From NCBI RefSeq assembly GCF_016132545.1, contig NZ_CP066167.1, positions 62,001-126,000 on the forward strand: a stretch of DNA of 64,000 nucleotides, given 5' to 3'. Position numbers and translations under genes: made by a program. Shown piece by piece: positions 7,648 to 14,552 of the stretch (the stretch's first letter is position 1; each line of letters starts with the position of its first letter). Under the pieces are notes generated by a model. It was not told the origin of the DNA, did no database searches, and saw nothing but the letters and a program-made list of their open reading frames with translations. The DNA is from Spongiibacter nanhainus (GTDB lineage Bacteria > Pseudomonadota > Gammaproteobacteria > Pseudomonadales > Spongiibacteraceae).

Positions 7648-8918
7648 TAGGGCGACTCCGCTGTCTCAGAACGGGTCGCGGCGGGTGCCTCTGCTTCAGC
7701 AGGCGGCTCCGTGGTAGCTGATTCTGTGGGAGCGGGCTCTGCTGAAGTAGGCGATACGGTACCGGAGGATGCAGTACCAGAAAGCGATTCCAGATTCTCA
7801 ATCGACACCGGCGTGCCGCCCAGCAGGCGGTTCTGAGTATCCCGGGCCACCAGGTCGCCGGCTTGGACTCCCTCCAGGGCTACAACCTCGCCGCGGACCT
7901 CGCCAGTACTGACCTGGCGGCGGGTAGCAAACCACTTGGGCTGTGAGTCCTGTTCTTCGTTCTGTTGCTCGCCACCTTCTTGATCCTTCTTGTCGGCTGC
8001 CTCAGATTTTTGCTCCAGCACATAAATGGTCTCACCGTAGAGGGAGTAGGCCACCGCCTCTCGGGGTACCGTCAGTACCTCTTTAAGCTGACCGAGATGA
8101 ATAGTGGCATCGGCAAACATCCCCGGCAGCAAGTACCCTTCGGCATTGTCGACCTCCGCCCGCACCAGAATATTCCGTGAGCTGGACTGGATGCGGGCGT
8201 CGATAAACCGCACCTCGCCATTAAATTGGCTATCGCCCCGGCTGGGCACGGTAAAGCTCACCTGCTGGCCAACGCTGAGGCGCTCCAGTTCTTTCTCCGG
8301 CAGCATCATGTCCAGGTAGAGGGTATTGAGGGCCTGCAGGGTGACCACTTCATCCCCCGGCGCCAGATAGTGACCCTCGGCCAGGCTGTGGATGCCCACG
8401 GTGCCGTCGAAGGGGGCGCGAATAGACTTACGGAAGATAATGCCTTGGGTCTCTTCGGCCATGGCTTCCGCGCTTTCCACTTCGCTGCGGCTGTTTTCAA
8501 ACTCCCCCTCTGAGAGCAGCTCCCGCTCGTACAGCGACTGATCCCGCTTAAAGTCGCGGCGGGCTTTGGCCAAGCGCACCTTGGCACTCTTTAGGGTGGC
8601 CTGCTCTACCTCGTCGTCCATGGTCACGATCAGGTCGCCGGCCTTCACCTGCTGGCCGGACTCCACATGCACGCCGTCGATTACGCCGCTGGCCTCACTG
8701 CGAATCTCAATGCCCTGCCGCGCCCGCAACGAGCCAATGGCCGGTAGCCGCTCTTCCCAGGTTGCCGGCGTCACCCGAGCGGCGTTCAGGGGCACGGTAG
8801 GTGTGCCCATATTGGCCAGGTAATCCCGGATCATTTCCCGCTTTAAGAGTTTGAAGCCAATGGCGCCACCAAAGATTACGGTGAGAACCACGGCCATAAT
8901 GACGAGACGCTTTTTCAT
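7647..8918 (-). CDS. RND periplasmic adaptor (membrane fusion protein)
   Basis: The 423-residue HlyD/MFP-family subunit links the RND pump to an outer-membrane channel. It has an N-terminal membrane anchor (about 5-22), a split lipoyl domain (GQQVKAGDLIV and IRAPFDGTVGI), a short alpha-hairpin between them rich in Lys, Glu and Arg, and then beta-barrel segments. Two unusual low-complexity pieces are visible: a charged Asp/Glu/Gln insert at about residues 300-325 and a Pro/Ala/Thr/Glu-rich C-terminal tail of about 55 residues after the last conserved strand. It is the first gene of the efflux operon, with its promoter in the gap upstream. No regulator gene is next to it. Confidence 0.93.
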   Translation of the reverse strand: MKKRLVIMAVVLTVIFGGAIGFKLLKREMIRDYLANMGTPTVPLNAARVTPATWEERLPAIGSLRARQGIEIRSEASGVIDGVHVESGQQVKAGDLIVTMDDEVEQATLKSAKVRLAKARRDFKRDQSLYERELLSEGEFENSRSEVESAEAMAEETQGIIFRKSIRAPFDGTVGIHSLAEGHYLAPGDEVVTLQALNTLYLDMMLPEKELERLSVGQQVSFTVPSRGDSQFNGEVRFIDARIQSSSRNILVRAEVDNAEGYLLPGMFADATIHLGQLKEVLTVPREAVAYSLYGETIYVLEQKSEAADKKDQEGGEQQNEEQDSQPKWFATRRQVSTGEVRGEVVALEGVQAGDLVARDTQNRLLGGTPVSIENLESLSGTASSGTVSPTSAEPAPTESATTEPPAEAEAPAATRSETAESP

Positions 8919-9199
8919 GTGAACAGTCTTTGTTTTGGGGTGCCCGGCGTTGAGAGCGCAGTCGAGAACCTGGGCAGAATAATTAGGATTTTCAGTTATA
9001 GATAAGATGTTACAGCCTGGCGGGGTATTTTTGACTGACCGTTACTGCATTGTAATGCAGACGGAGGGGCTTAGACCGGTCTCAGAAATGACGGCCTGCC
9101 GCTGGAGTCAAGTGGGTTGGGCTATTGAGGGGTATATCGAGGTATGGCAGCGAGTGGTGGAGGCTGGGCCCATAGTCGGTATGGAGTAGCCAGCTGTTT
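8919..9199. other. Intergenic region upstream of the efflux operon
   Basis: This stretch must hold the promoter of the minus-strand adaptor/permease operon and the 3' flank of the outer-membrane protein gene. A 60-codon plus-strand frame (9007-9189) has no ribosome binding site and an unconvincing composition, so I do not call it. I see no clear operator palindrome. Confidence 0.4.
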
Positions 9200-9274
9200 T
9201 AGTTAAACACCCGCCGCTCTGGTTTAACGAAATACCCGCCGCAGCGCTTTACCGAAACACCCGCCGCAGCACTA
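9200..9274 (-). repeat. 25-bp tandem repeat spanning the stop codon of the barrel gene
   Basis: ACCCGCCGC (plus strand) recurs at 9209, 9234 and 9259, exactly 25 bases apart, within units of consensus TTTAACGAAACACCCGCCGC plus 5 more bases. Read on the minus strand, each unit encodes the Arg-Arg-Val-Phe end of the barrel gene followed by its own TAA. The first unit (9250-9274) is the functional 3' end and the other two lie beyond the stop. The two extra copies have diverged by several bases, so the expansion is not brand new. Confidence 0.85.
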
Positions 9275-10463
9275 CACCAATCACCCAGCGGTCTTGCTCC
9301 ACCTCTGCACCTGATCCGCCAAGGGTCTCGTCCACCCACTCGGTTCGCACTGTGAGGTGGGGGTTGTAGTGAAAGCGATAGCTGAGGGTGGTGCGCTCGG
9401 GGTCTGTGCCCCGGGGGTTGTCCAGGCTGGTGTTTTGGCCCACCAGCACTGCAGCGGCGCCGCTGAGAGTGTTGTCCAGGTTGATGGATTCCACCCGCCC
9501 TGCCAGTTCGTGGCGGCGGTAGCGCCAGCTCAAGCCGGCCAAAATCGACTGGTATTCGCTGTCCAGCCCGGCCTGACGGTTGGACTCCACTACGTCGCCA
9601 TCTTGCTCCAATTGAGACAGGCTGATCGACGCTGTTAGCGCAGAGTGGGCGGAGGCACGCCAGCTGGCGCTGAGGTCCAGGCCGGCGGCCTGTACGTCGC
9701 CACTGAAGGCGGCATCGTTGCTGGTCACGGTAACGTTGCCGTGGCTGTGGCCACCAAAGTAGCGGGTATCCCGGCGCTGTTCGGGCTCGGCGGCCAGTAG
9801 CCACGCACCGATCTGATAGTCCACGGGCCCTGTCGACCATTGGTAGCGGGCAAACACATCTGCTGCCTGGCCGTTGTCCGCCAGCCAGCTATGGCCGCTC
9901 CACAGCTCCATACCCAGGGTCCAGTTGGTGTTCAGGTAAGTCGCTCTCACCCCCCGGTCCACCAGGCTGCGGCCCCAAAAGATATTGCCGGTTAGAGTCG
10001 CTTCTGAGTAGGCGTCCCGGCTGGCGTGCCAGTTGCTGTGGGGAGCAAAGGCGGCAGCCATTTGCCCGGCTTCCAGCCTTACCGTGCCCGCGCTTAAGCG
10101 CCACTGTTGTAAGTACCAGTAGTGGCGAAAGTTAAACTCGGTCTCGCCATGGCCGCCGTGGGCCTCGGCAGTAATCTGAATACCGGCATCCGGGGTGAAG
10201 GCGTACTGGTAGTCTGCCAGGGCGTCATCCAGCGCGGCGTCGTCTTCCACCGGAAAGGCCTCGCCCCCCATCAAGGCACCGGGGATTTGCCACTCGCTGT
10301 CTTCGTCGCTGTAGGTTTTATCCCGATAGCTGTAAGACAGCGCCACATCCAAACCGGTGGTGACCAGCGGTGCCGACTCCGGCCCGCCGCTGTGGCTAAA
10401 GGCCAGGTTGGAATAAGTGGTAGCAATCGCCGCAGCCAGCGTCAGGGCGCGAAGTCGACTCAT
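9249..10463 (-). CDS. Outer-membrane beta-barrel protein of the MbnP/MbnH operon
   Basis: The 404-residue protein has a Sec signal peptide (cleavage near residue 23, before HSGGPES). After it come alternating amphipathic strands with aromatic girdles, Tyr/Trp-rich turns and no internal plug domain, ending in an arginine-capped VLRRVFR strand. Two His/Gly clusters (AEAHGGHGE and FGGHSHGN) could bind metal. Its ATG overlaps the TGA of the MbnH gene by four bases, so it is the third gene of that operon. The role is not established: a porin, a copper import barrel or a surface anchor for MbnP are all possible. Its 3' end is part of a 25-bp tandem repeat. The barrel call is secure, the function is inferred from context. 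Confidence 0.75.
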   Translation of the reverse strand: MSRLRALTLAAAIATTYSNLAFSHSGGPESAPLVTTGLDVALSYSYRDKTYSDEDSEWQIPGALMGGEAFPVEDDAALDDALADYQYAFTPDAGIQITAEAHGGHGETEFNFRHYWYLQQWRLSAGTVRLEAGQMAAAFAPHSNWHASRDAYSEATLTGNIFWGRSLVDRGVRATYLNTNWTLGMELWSGHSWLADNGQAADVFARYQWSTGPVDYQIGAWLLAAEPEQRRDTRYFGGHSHGNVTVTSNDAAFSGDVQAAGLDLSASWRASAHSALTASISLSQLEQDGDVVESNRQAGLDSEYQSILAGLSWRYRRHELAGRVESINLDNTLSGAAAVLVGQNTSLDNPRGTDPERTTLSYRFHYNPHLTVRTEWVDETLGGSGAEVEQDRWVIGVVLRRVFR

Positions 10464-11656
10464 GGTTGGGCATCCCAGGGGTTGGCAAAGCGCGGGTTAT
10501 TGATGACCTCGTAATCGGTGAGGCTCTCCAGAAAGGCAATTAAATCCTGAATCTCGTCCTCAGTGATCTCAAAGCCGGAGATAAACCCATCTTTAAAAGG
10601 GTTGGCGCGGCCGTCGCCAGCGTTGGCGCCGCTCACAATATTGCGACCGCCGGCGGCGTAGGTGCGGATCACCTCCTCCAGGGTGGCGATGCTACCGTCG
10701 TGCATATAGGGTGAGGTCAGGGCGATATTGCGCAGTGTCGGGGCCCGGAAGCGGCCCATATCACTGGCAATGCCGGTGATCTCGATAATGCCCTCGCTGA
10801 TCTCGGGGTAGGCACCTTCGCCATCGATGTTGTACAGGCCGGTGTTGTGAAAGGGCGTATCCACAAACAGCTGACTGCTGTCGGCGGTGGAGTCGGTAAA
10901 GTTAAAGCCGCCGTGGCAGTGGAAGCACTCCAGGTCCTCGCTAAAAAACAGATCCCGGCCCCGCAGCGCCGCCTCAGTAACCACGTTAGCCTCGCCGCTC
11001 TCGTAACGGTCTGTGTCACTGTGAAAGGAGTTAATGCCCCGCACAAAGGTGGCCAGGGCTTTGACGATCACCTGAAAGTTAATCCGCTCACCCTCGGCCA
11101 GCTCCGGCACCGCCTCGGCAAACAGCGGCGGGTACACCGGCTCATTGGCGAGCCGGGCCAAGACCTCATCCCGGTTCTCTTCGTTGATGCCCTGCTCCAC
11201 CGGGAACTCGCCAAACAGTGGCACCACAATCTGCTGTTCCAAAGTTACCAGTGAGGGATTGGCCCAGGTGTAGGTGGGGTTAAAGGCCACATTGACCAGG
11301 CTCTGGGCGTTGCGGGGGTGGAGCTCGCCAGTGGAGCCGATGGAGCGCTCCAGAGGCTCGGCAAAGGCCATGCTCTGTAGATGGCAGGAGGCGCAGGCCT
11401 GAGTGCCATTGCCGGACAAGCGCTGGTCGTAAAACAGGTGCCGCCCCAACTGAAACATCGGCTCGCTCACCGGGTTGTCGTCGGGCACGATGGGCAGCGG
11501 AATATGCTGGGGAATGCCCCAGGCAAACTGCCGGGCCTCGGTGTCGTCACCGGCCCGGTAGCGGGTCTCGCTGCCGCCGCCACAGGCGCTTAGCATCAAG
11601 CTGCCAGCAGAGAGAAGAATGGCCGCAGAAGCGGCCACAAGAGTCGGTCTTGCCAT
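10460..11656 (-). CDS. mbnH: MbnH-type di-heme oxidase (metallo-mystery pair enzyme)
   Basis: The 398-residue lipoprotein (lipobox LMLSAC, residues about 19-24) belongs to the bacterial di-heme peroxidase/MauG superfamily. Two c-type heme motifs are visible: CASCH near residue 92 and CFHCH near 245. The regions around IGSTGELHPRNAQSLVNVAF and ITGIASDMGRFRAPTLRNIA match the MXAN_0977/MbnH family rather than ordinary cytochrome c peroxidases. In characterised systems MbnH uses a high-valent di-heme state to oxidise a tryptophan of its partner MbnP to kynurenine, creating a copper site. The MbnP gene lies 23 bases upstream in the same operon, which supports this assignment. The predicted location is the periplasm, lipid-anchored. 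Confidence 0.9.
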   Translation of the reverse strand: MARPTLVAASAAILLSAGSLMLSACGGGSETRYRAGDDTEARQFAWGIPQHIPLPIVPDDNPVSEPMFQLGRHLFYDQRLSGNGTQACASCHLQSMAFAEPLERSIGSTGELHPRNAQSLVNVAFNPTYTWANPSLVTLEQQIVVPLFGEFPVEQGINEENRDEVLARLANEPVYPPLFAEAVPELAEGERINFQVIVKALATFVRGINSFHSDTDRYESGEANVVTEAALRGRDLFFSEDLECFHCHGGFNFTDSTADSSQLFVDTPFHNTGLYNIDGEGAYPEISEGIIEITGIASDMGRFRAPTLRNIALTSPYMHDGSIATLEEVIRTYAAGGRNIVSGANAGDGRANPFKDGFISGFEITEDEIQDLIAFLESLTDYEVINNPRFANPWDAQP

Positions 11657-11679
11657 TACTGCCTATACCGATTGGGGCC

Positions 11680-12597
11680 CTACAGTGACTCTATGCTGAA
11701 CACTGTTTGGCCGGGATTGGGGTCGCTATTCTCGCCGATACCCATACCCAATGCATCAAAAATACCCTGACACTCCGGGTCAGTGGGGCCAGACATACAC
11801 CCAGGTGCGCCGCCATCGTCAGCCAGCAGTGAGTTGTTTTCCACCAGCTTGGCGTAGTCGATCACCACCTGCTGGTTGGCAATATCACTGACATCCAGGG
11901 TGATAGTGGGCCGGTTATCTGCCGAGCAATTGACGGTCTCGCCGGTTTGCGGGTCGCCCACACAACCAGTGCTGCCCAGGTGAATGTTGTAGGTGGCCGA
12001 GCTGCTACCGTCCTGCTTTAACACACCACCATCCGGGGCTACGTCCATGCGCAGATGTTTGTAGCCGGTTTGCCAGCTCCAGAACAGATCGCTGCGATTA
12101 AGGGGCGACGCCGCAGCGGTGGTGTCCTGGTGATTCATGTTGCTCGGTACGCCCACGGTAAAGCGCAGGCCGGTGACCTGGGCCAAGGTGCCGTCGATGG
12201 TGCCCGCCACAGTGTTGTTGGTCGGCTTGCTATTGGCACTGGCGCAGCTGTCCAACTTATCCTGATAATCCAGCAGTGCCACGCCGCCGCTTTGCCAATC
12301 GTTCTCCTCCAGAGTCACCGGCATCTCGCTGCCATCGGCATTAATCAGCACCAGATCGTGGACGTAGATGGCAAAGGCCTTCACCACCCCGTTGGTGGCG
12401 TCACTGCTTAGGCCGCTGAGCTGGGCGTCGCAATTAATGTCAGTGCCATTGGCACGGGCCGCAACGGGAATGCTGATGGAGGTCATGCTGGGCTCCGGGT
12501 CGTTATTCCCGTTACCGCCACCGGAAGAGCCGCCACCACAGGCGATCAGAGACGCAGCGGCGGTCGCCACCAGAGTAGAATGCAGTAGAAATTTCAT
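11680..12597 (-). CDS. mbnP: MbnP-family copper-binding protein (metallo-mystery pair)
   Basis: The 305-residue lipoprotein (lipobox ASLIAC, then a Gly/Ser/Asn linker) has the family layout. It shows a beta-rich core, paired cysteines (INCDAQ, LDSCAS, STGCVG, VNCSAD, APGCMS, DPECQG) and the hallmark LFWSWQTGYKHLRMD near residue 170, whose Trp-containing segment is the target of MbnH oxidation in studied members. It is the first gene of the operon mbnP-mbnH-barrel. No methanobactin precursor or biosynthesis genes are visible, so the system is of the stand-alone metallo-mystery type. Copper binding is known for the family, while the physiological role here (uptake, storage or detoxification) is inferred. 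Confidence 0.9.
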   Translation of the reverse strand: MKFLLHSTLVATAAASLIACGGGSSGGGNGNNDPEPSMTSISIPVAARANGTDINCDAQLSGLSSDATNGVVKAFAIYVHDLVLINADGSEMPVTLEENDWQSGGVALLDYQDKLDSCASANSKPTNNTVAGTIDGTLAQVTGLRFTVGVPSNMNHQDTTAAASPLNRSDLFWSWQTGYKHLRMDVAPDGGVLKQDGSSSATYNIHLGSTGCVGDPQTGETVNCSADNRPTITLDVSDIANQQVVIDYAKLVENNSLLADDGGAPGCMSGPTDPECQGIFDALGMGIGENSDPNPGQTVFSIESL

Positions 12598-12765
12598 CGC
12601 GCGGACCTGTGTAAAACATCGGACTAAATAACCCGCGTAGTTTAGCGGTGCGGCGCATCATTGAGGTGTGACATATTGTCGCACGGTTAACCCCTACAGC
12701 CCGCACTGGTCGATGCCTGACAGGGGCTTTAGACTAGCGCCACCTGCTTGCCGCGATATTTAGCC

Positions 12766-13542
12766 ATGCCGCACACCCCAGTCACAGACGACACATCCGC
12801 CATTGCGAAGGGTCCAGCCGCAGAGGTCTCAACTGCACCCTTCCCCACCGAGCTGGGCCAGCTCCAGGTCAGTGAGAACTGGGTCACCCTAGGCTTTGAT
12901 CAAGCCCGCCCCTGCCTCAGCAGCGCCGTGGTCAATGGCGGCCTGGTTAATGCCACCCGTTGGATCAACCTGAAAGTCAGCGGTGACCAAGCCGAGGCCG
13001 CTCACTGCCCCACCGCGACGGTGGCAGCGCTATGCCAACAGCAGCAGTGGCCAGAAGAGCCCGCGCCCGTGGCAATGATGACCGCCGCCTCCATGGACTC
13101 CCTGCGGGTCCGTTTTGCCGAGGTCTGCGGCGAACAGCTGGCAGTACTGGTCACCACCGGCCTGGCCAATGCCCGCCGCGCCGGTGACCGCGCCGAATAC
13201 CGCCAACTCTCCGACCACTGCAACGAAGTCGGCACCATCAATATCGCTGTGGTCACCTCGGCGACCTTAAGCACCGCCGTGATGGCGGAATGCATGATGA
13301 CGGCAACCGAAGCCAAAACTGCCGTGCTGCAAAAACACGGGGTCATCAGCCCGGTTTCCGGTGAGCTGGCCACCGGCACAGGCACCGACTCACTGGCCGT
13401 GTTTGGCGGCCACGGCCAACAGGCCGCCTTTGCCGGTAAACACACAATATTTGGAGAAGTGCTGGCTAGGTTAGTGATTGAAGGCATCGACGCCGCGGCG
13501 TACAAGGCTGCGCCCACTATCGCCAAGGTGGCGATCTCTTAG
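12766..13542 (+). CDS. cbiZ: Adenosylcobinamide amidohydrolase CbiZ
   Basis: This protein of about 258 residues removes the aminopropanol side chain of adenosylcobinamide, giving adenosylcobyric acid for corrinoid salvage. Family hallmarks are VTTGLANARRAGD near residue 130, NEVGTINIAVV near 155, and the C-terminal TGTGTDSLAVFGGHG. The ATG at 12766 is preferred over a TTG six codons earlier because the extra residues are not conserved-looking. It stands alone with no other cobamide gene next to it, and I found no cobalamin riboswitch in the 150 bases upstream. It fits an organism that scavenges rather than makes B12. Confidence 0.88.
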   Translation: MPHTPVTDDTSAIAKGPAAEVSTAPFPTELGQLQVSENWVTLGFDQARPCLSSAVVNGGLVNATRWINLKVSGDQAEAAHCPTATVAALCQQQQWPEEPAPVAMMTAASMDSLRVRFAEVCGEQLAVLVTTGLANARRAGDRAEYRQLSDHCNEVGTINIAVVTSATLSTAVMAECMMTATEAKTAVLQKHGVISPVSGELATGTGTDSLAVFGGHGQQAAFAGKHTIFGEVLARLVIEGIDAAAYKAAPTIAKVAIS

Positions 13543-13822
13543 ATCGCTGATTTCCGGTTAATTTAAAATAAAGCGGCGTTTCGTATTGATGGCGACGGCC
13601 AAAAGCGATAAAAGTGATGGGTAATAAGAAATAACGCACCACCACTACCGTATGTGGTGATGAATGGAAGCAAGTTGGTACTGAGTCTATGGAAGACGCC
13701 CTCGCCCCACTACAAAACTCTTTCCAGTTGGCCATAGCTTTTTGCATTCCATTTGTCGTGAAAGTTTTGCGGTTTACATCCAGTTTTATTTTTCGGGAAA
13801 ATAAGGCCTTTAAATTTCAATT
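13543..13822. other. Intergenic stretch between cbiZ and the isolated cassette
   Basis: Apart from the weak 54-codon frame starting at 13689, there is a small inverted repeat (CACCAC around 13639 with GTGGTG around 13654) of unknown role. No T-tract follows it. The base composition falls sharply compared with cbiZ, marking the edge of acquired DNA. Confidence 0.35.
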
Positions 13823-13853
13823 GCTTACAAAGATTCATTCGTGCGGATCATAA
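13689..13853 (+). CDS. Possible small cassette ORF (54 residues)
   Basis: This is an ATG-initiated frame with a hydrophobic centre (FQLAIAFCIPFVVKVL), which could be one membrane segment, and a basic C-terminus. Its stop codon falls at the beginning of a strong inverted repeat that I interpret as part of an attC-like site, which is the usual position for cassette ORF stops. There is no clear ribosome binding site and no recognised family. It may be a truncated or decayed cassette gene. Confidence 0.3.
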   Translation: MEDALAPLQNSFQLAIAFCIPFVVKVLRFTSSFIFRENKAFKFQLLTKIHSCGS

Positions 13854-13911
13854 TTATCGTGACTTCACGATAATTATGATGATGAGAGTCCTAATTAACA
13901 GGCTGTTAAGC
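13823..13911 (+). other. Putative attC-like site with a perfect 16-bp stem
   Basis: ATCATAATTATCGTGA (13847-13862) and TCACGATAATTATGAT (13865-13880) are perfect complements with a 2-base loop. Flanking boxes GCTTACA (13823) and CTGTTAAGC (13903-13911) pair as the outer arms, and GTTAAGC matches GTTRRRY. The 3' half contains the same TTAACAGGCTGTTA string found at 2281-2294 before cassette array 1. The next ORF starts 5 bases after the box. The near-perfect stem is unusual for attC, so an operator or small transposon end is an alternative. Confidence 0.5.
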
Positions 13912-13915
13912 GAAT

Positions 13916-14344
13916 ATGAAAAATATCGAATCATTTAATATCGCTGTGGCAGAAGTATTTGGTCAATGCTATCAAGCTTTCCCATTACGCATTAATTTAT
14001 CTGTTATTGATTTAGGGAAAGCTATACAAGAAACCATTAACCCCGACTGCGACAATGACATAAATATGCGTAGCCCGGAGTATGCTATTGCTAGAGAATC
14101 AGTAAACTGGCTAATTGAATCTGGTTATTTATGGCATCGCAATGCAACAAACATGTCCTTCAACGCTGTTACTTTGTCACCCAAAGGGCTAGAAGTTCTT
14201 AATGCTGTACCTAAAGGCCTTAAAGTAAAAACGACACTGGGTGAAGAGCTTGGTAAGGGGGTTAAAGAAATTGGCAAAGAAACAGCTCTAGATTTTGTAA
14301 AAACTACACTATCTTATGGTGCAAGCCTTGTACTTGGCGCTTAA
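13916..14344 (+). CDS. Cassette-encoded protein of unknown function
   Basis: I do not recognise this 142-residue protein. It is predicted to be mostly helical and soluble. Residues 20-95 (INLSVIDLGKAIQE, then SVNWLIESGYLWHR and VTLSPKGLEVLNAV) look like a winged-helix-type arrangement. The C-terminal 40 residues form an amphipathic helix, LGEELGKGVKEIGKE, with a hydrophobic end that might touch membrane. The start lies 5 bases after a GTTAAGC box, without a Shine-Dalgarno, and the TAA is inside the downstream attC-like site. Both features mark an integron-type cassette. It is the sole good gene of this isolated unit. Confidence 0.75.
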   Translation: MKNIESFNIAVAEVFGQCYQAFPLRINLSVIDLGKAIQETINPDCDNDINMRSPEYAIARESVNWLIESGYLWHRNATNMSFNAVTLSPKGLEVLNAVPKGLKVKTTLGEELGKGVKEIGKETALDFVKTTLSYGASLVLGA

Positions 14345-14417
14345 CAAGCCGCTCAAATATGTTCCGGCCACAAAAAACGTGGCCTCCACCGGACTCGCTA
14401 GCGCTTGCCGTTTAGCG
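14338..14417 (+). other. Putative attC site
   Basis: GCGCTTAACAAGC at the 5' end and GCTTGCCGTTTAGC at 14404-14417 are complementary outer arms (R''/R'). Inside, TTCCGGCCAC (14361) faces GTGGCCTCCACCGG (14379), giving the inner stem with an A-rich tip. The stop codon of the preceding gene lies in the first box. The end box GTTTAGC is one base off GTTRRRY. Confidence 0.68.
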
Positions 14418-14503
14418 GGGTGCTACTCTACCAGCTTTTAAACCAAAATCAGTGATAATGAAACGGTTCACCCTCAAGTAAGCATAATAACGGTGGAAAG
14501 AAA

Positions 14504-14531
14504 AAGGGCGCCAATACAGCGCCCTTCTAAG
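14504..14531 (-). terminator. Rho-independent terminator of the S8 protease gene
   Basis: AAGGGCGC (14504-14511) and GCGCCCTT (14519-14526) form a perfect 8-bp stem with a 7-base loop. On the minus strand the stem is followed by a run of T residues (the AAAAA at 14501-14505 on plus). It sits about 25 bases beyond the protease stop codon. Confidence 0.85.
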
Positions 14532-14552
14532 TTCCAACTAAACAATAAACCC

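Noticed and set aside
9007-9189. 60-codon plus-strand frame upstream of the efflux operon
   Set aside because: No ribosome binding site and atypical composition; the region is better explained as promoter and 3' flank.
12598-12765. Cobalamin riboswitch before cbiZ
   Set aside because: The B12-box and the paired stems of the cobalamin aptamer could not be found in these 168 bases.
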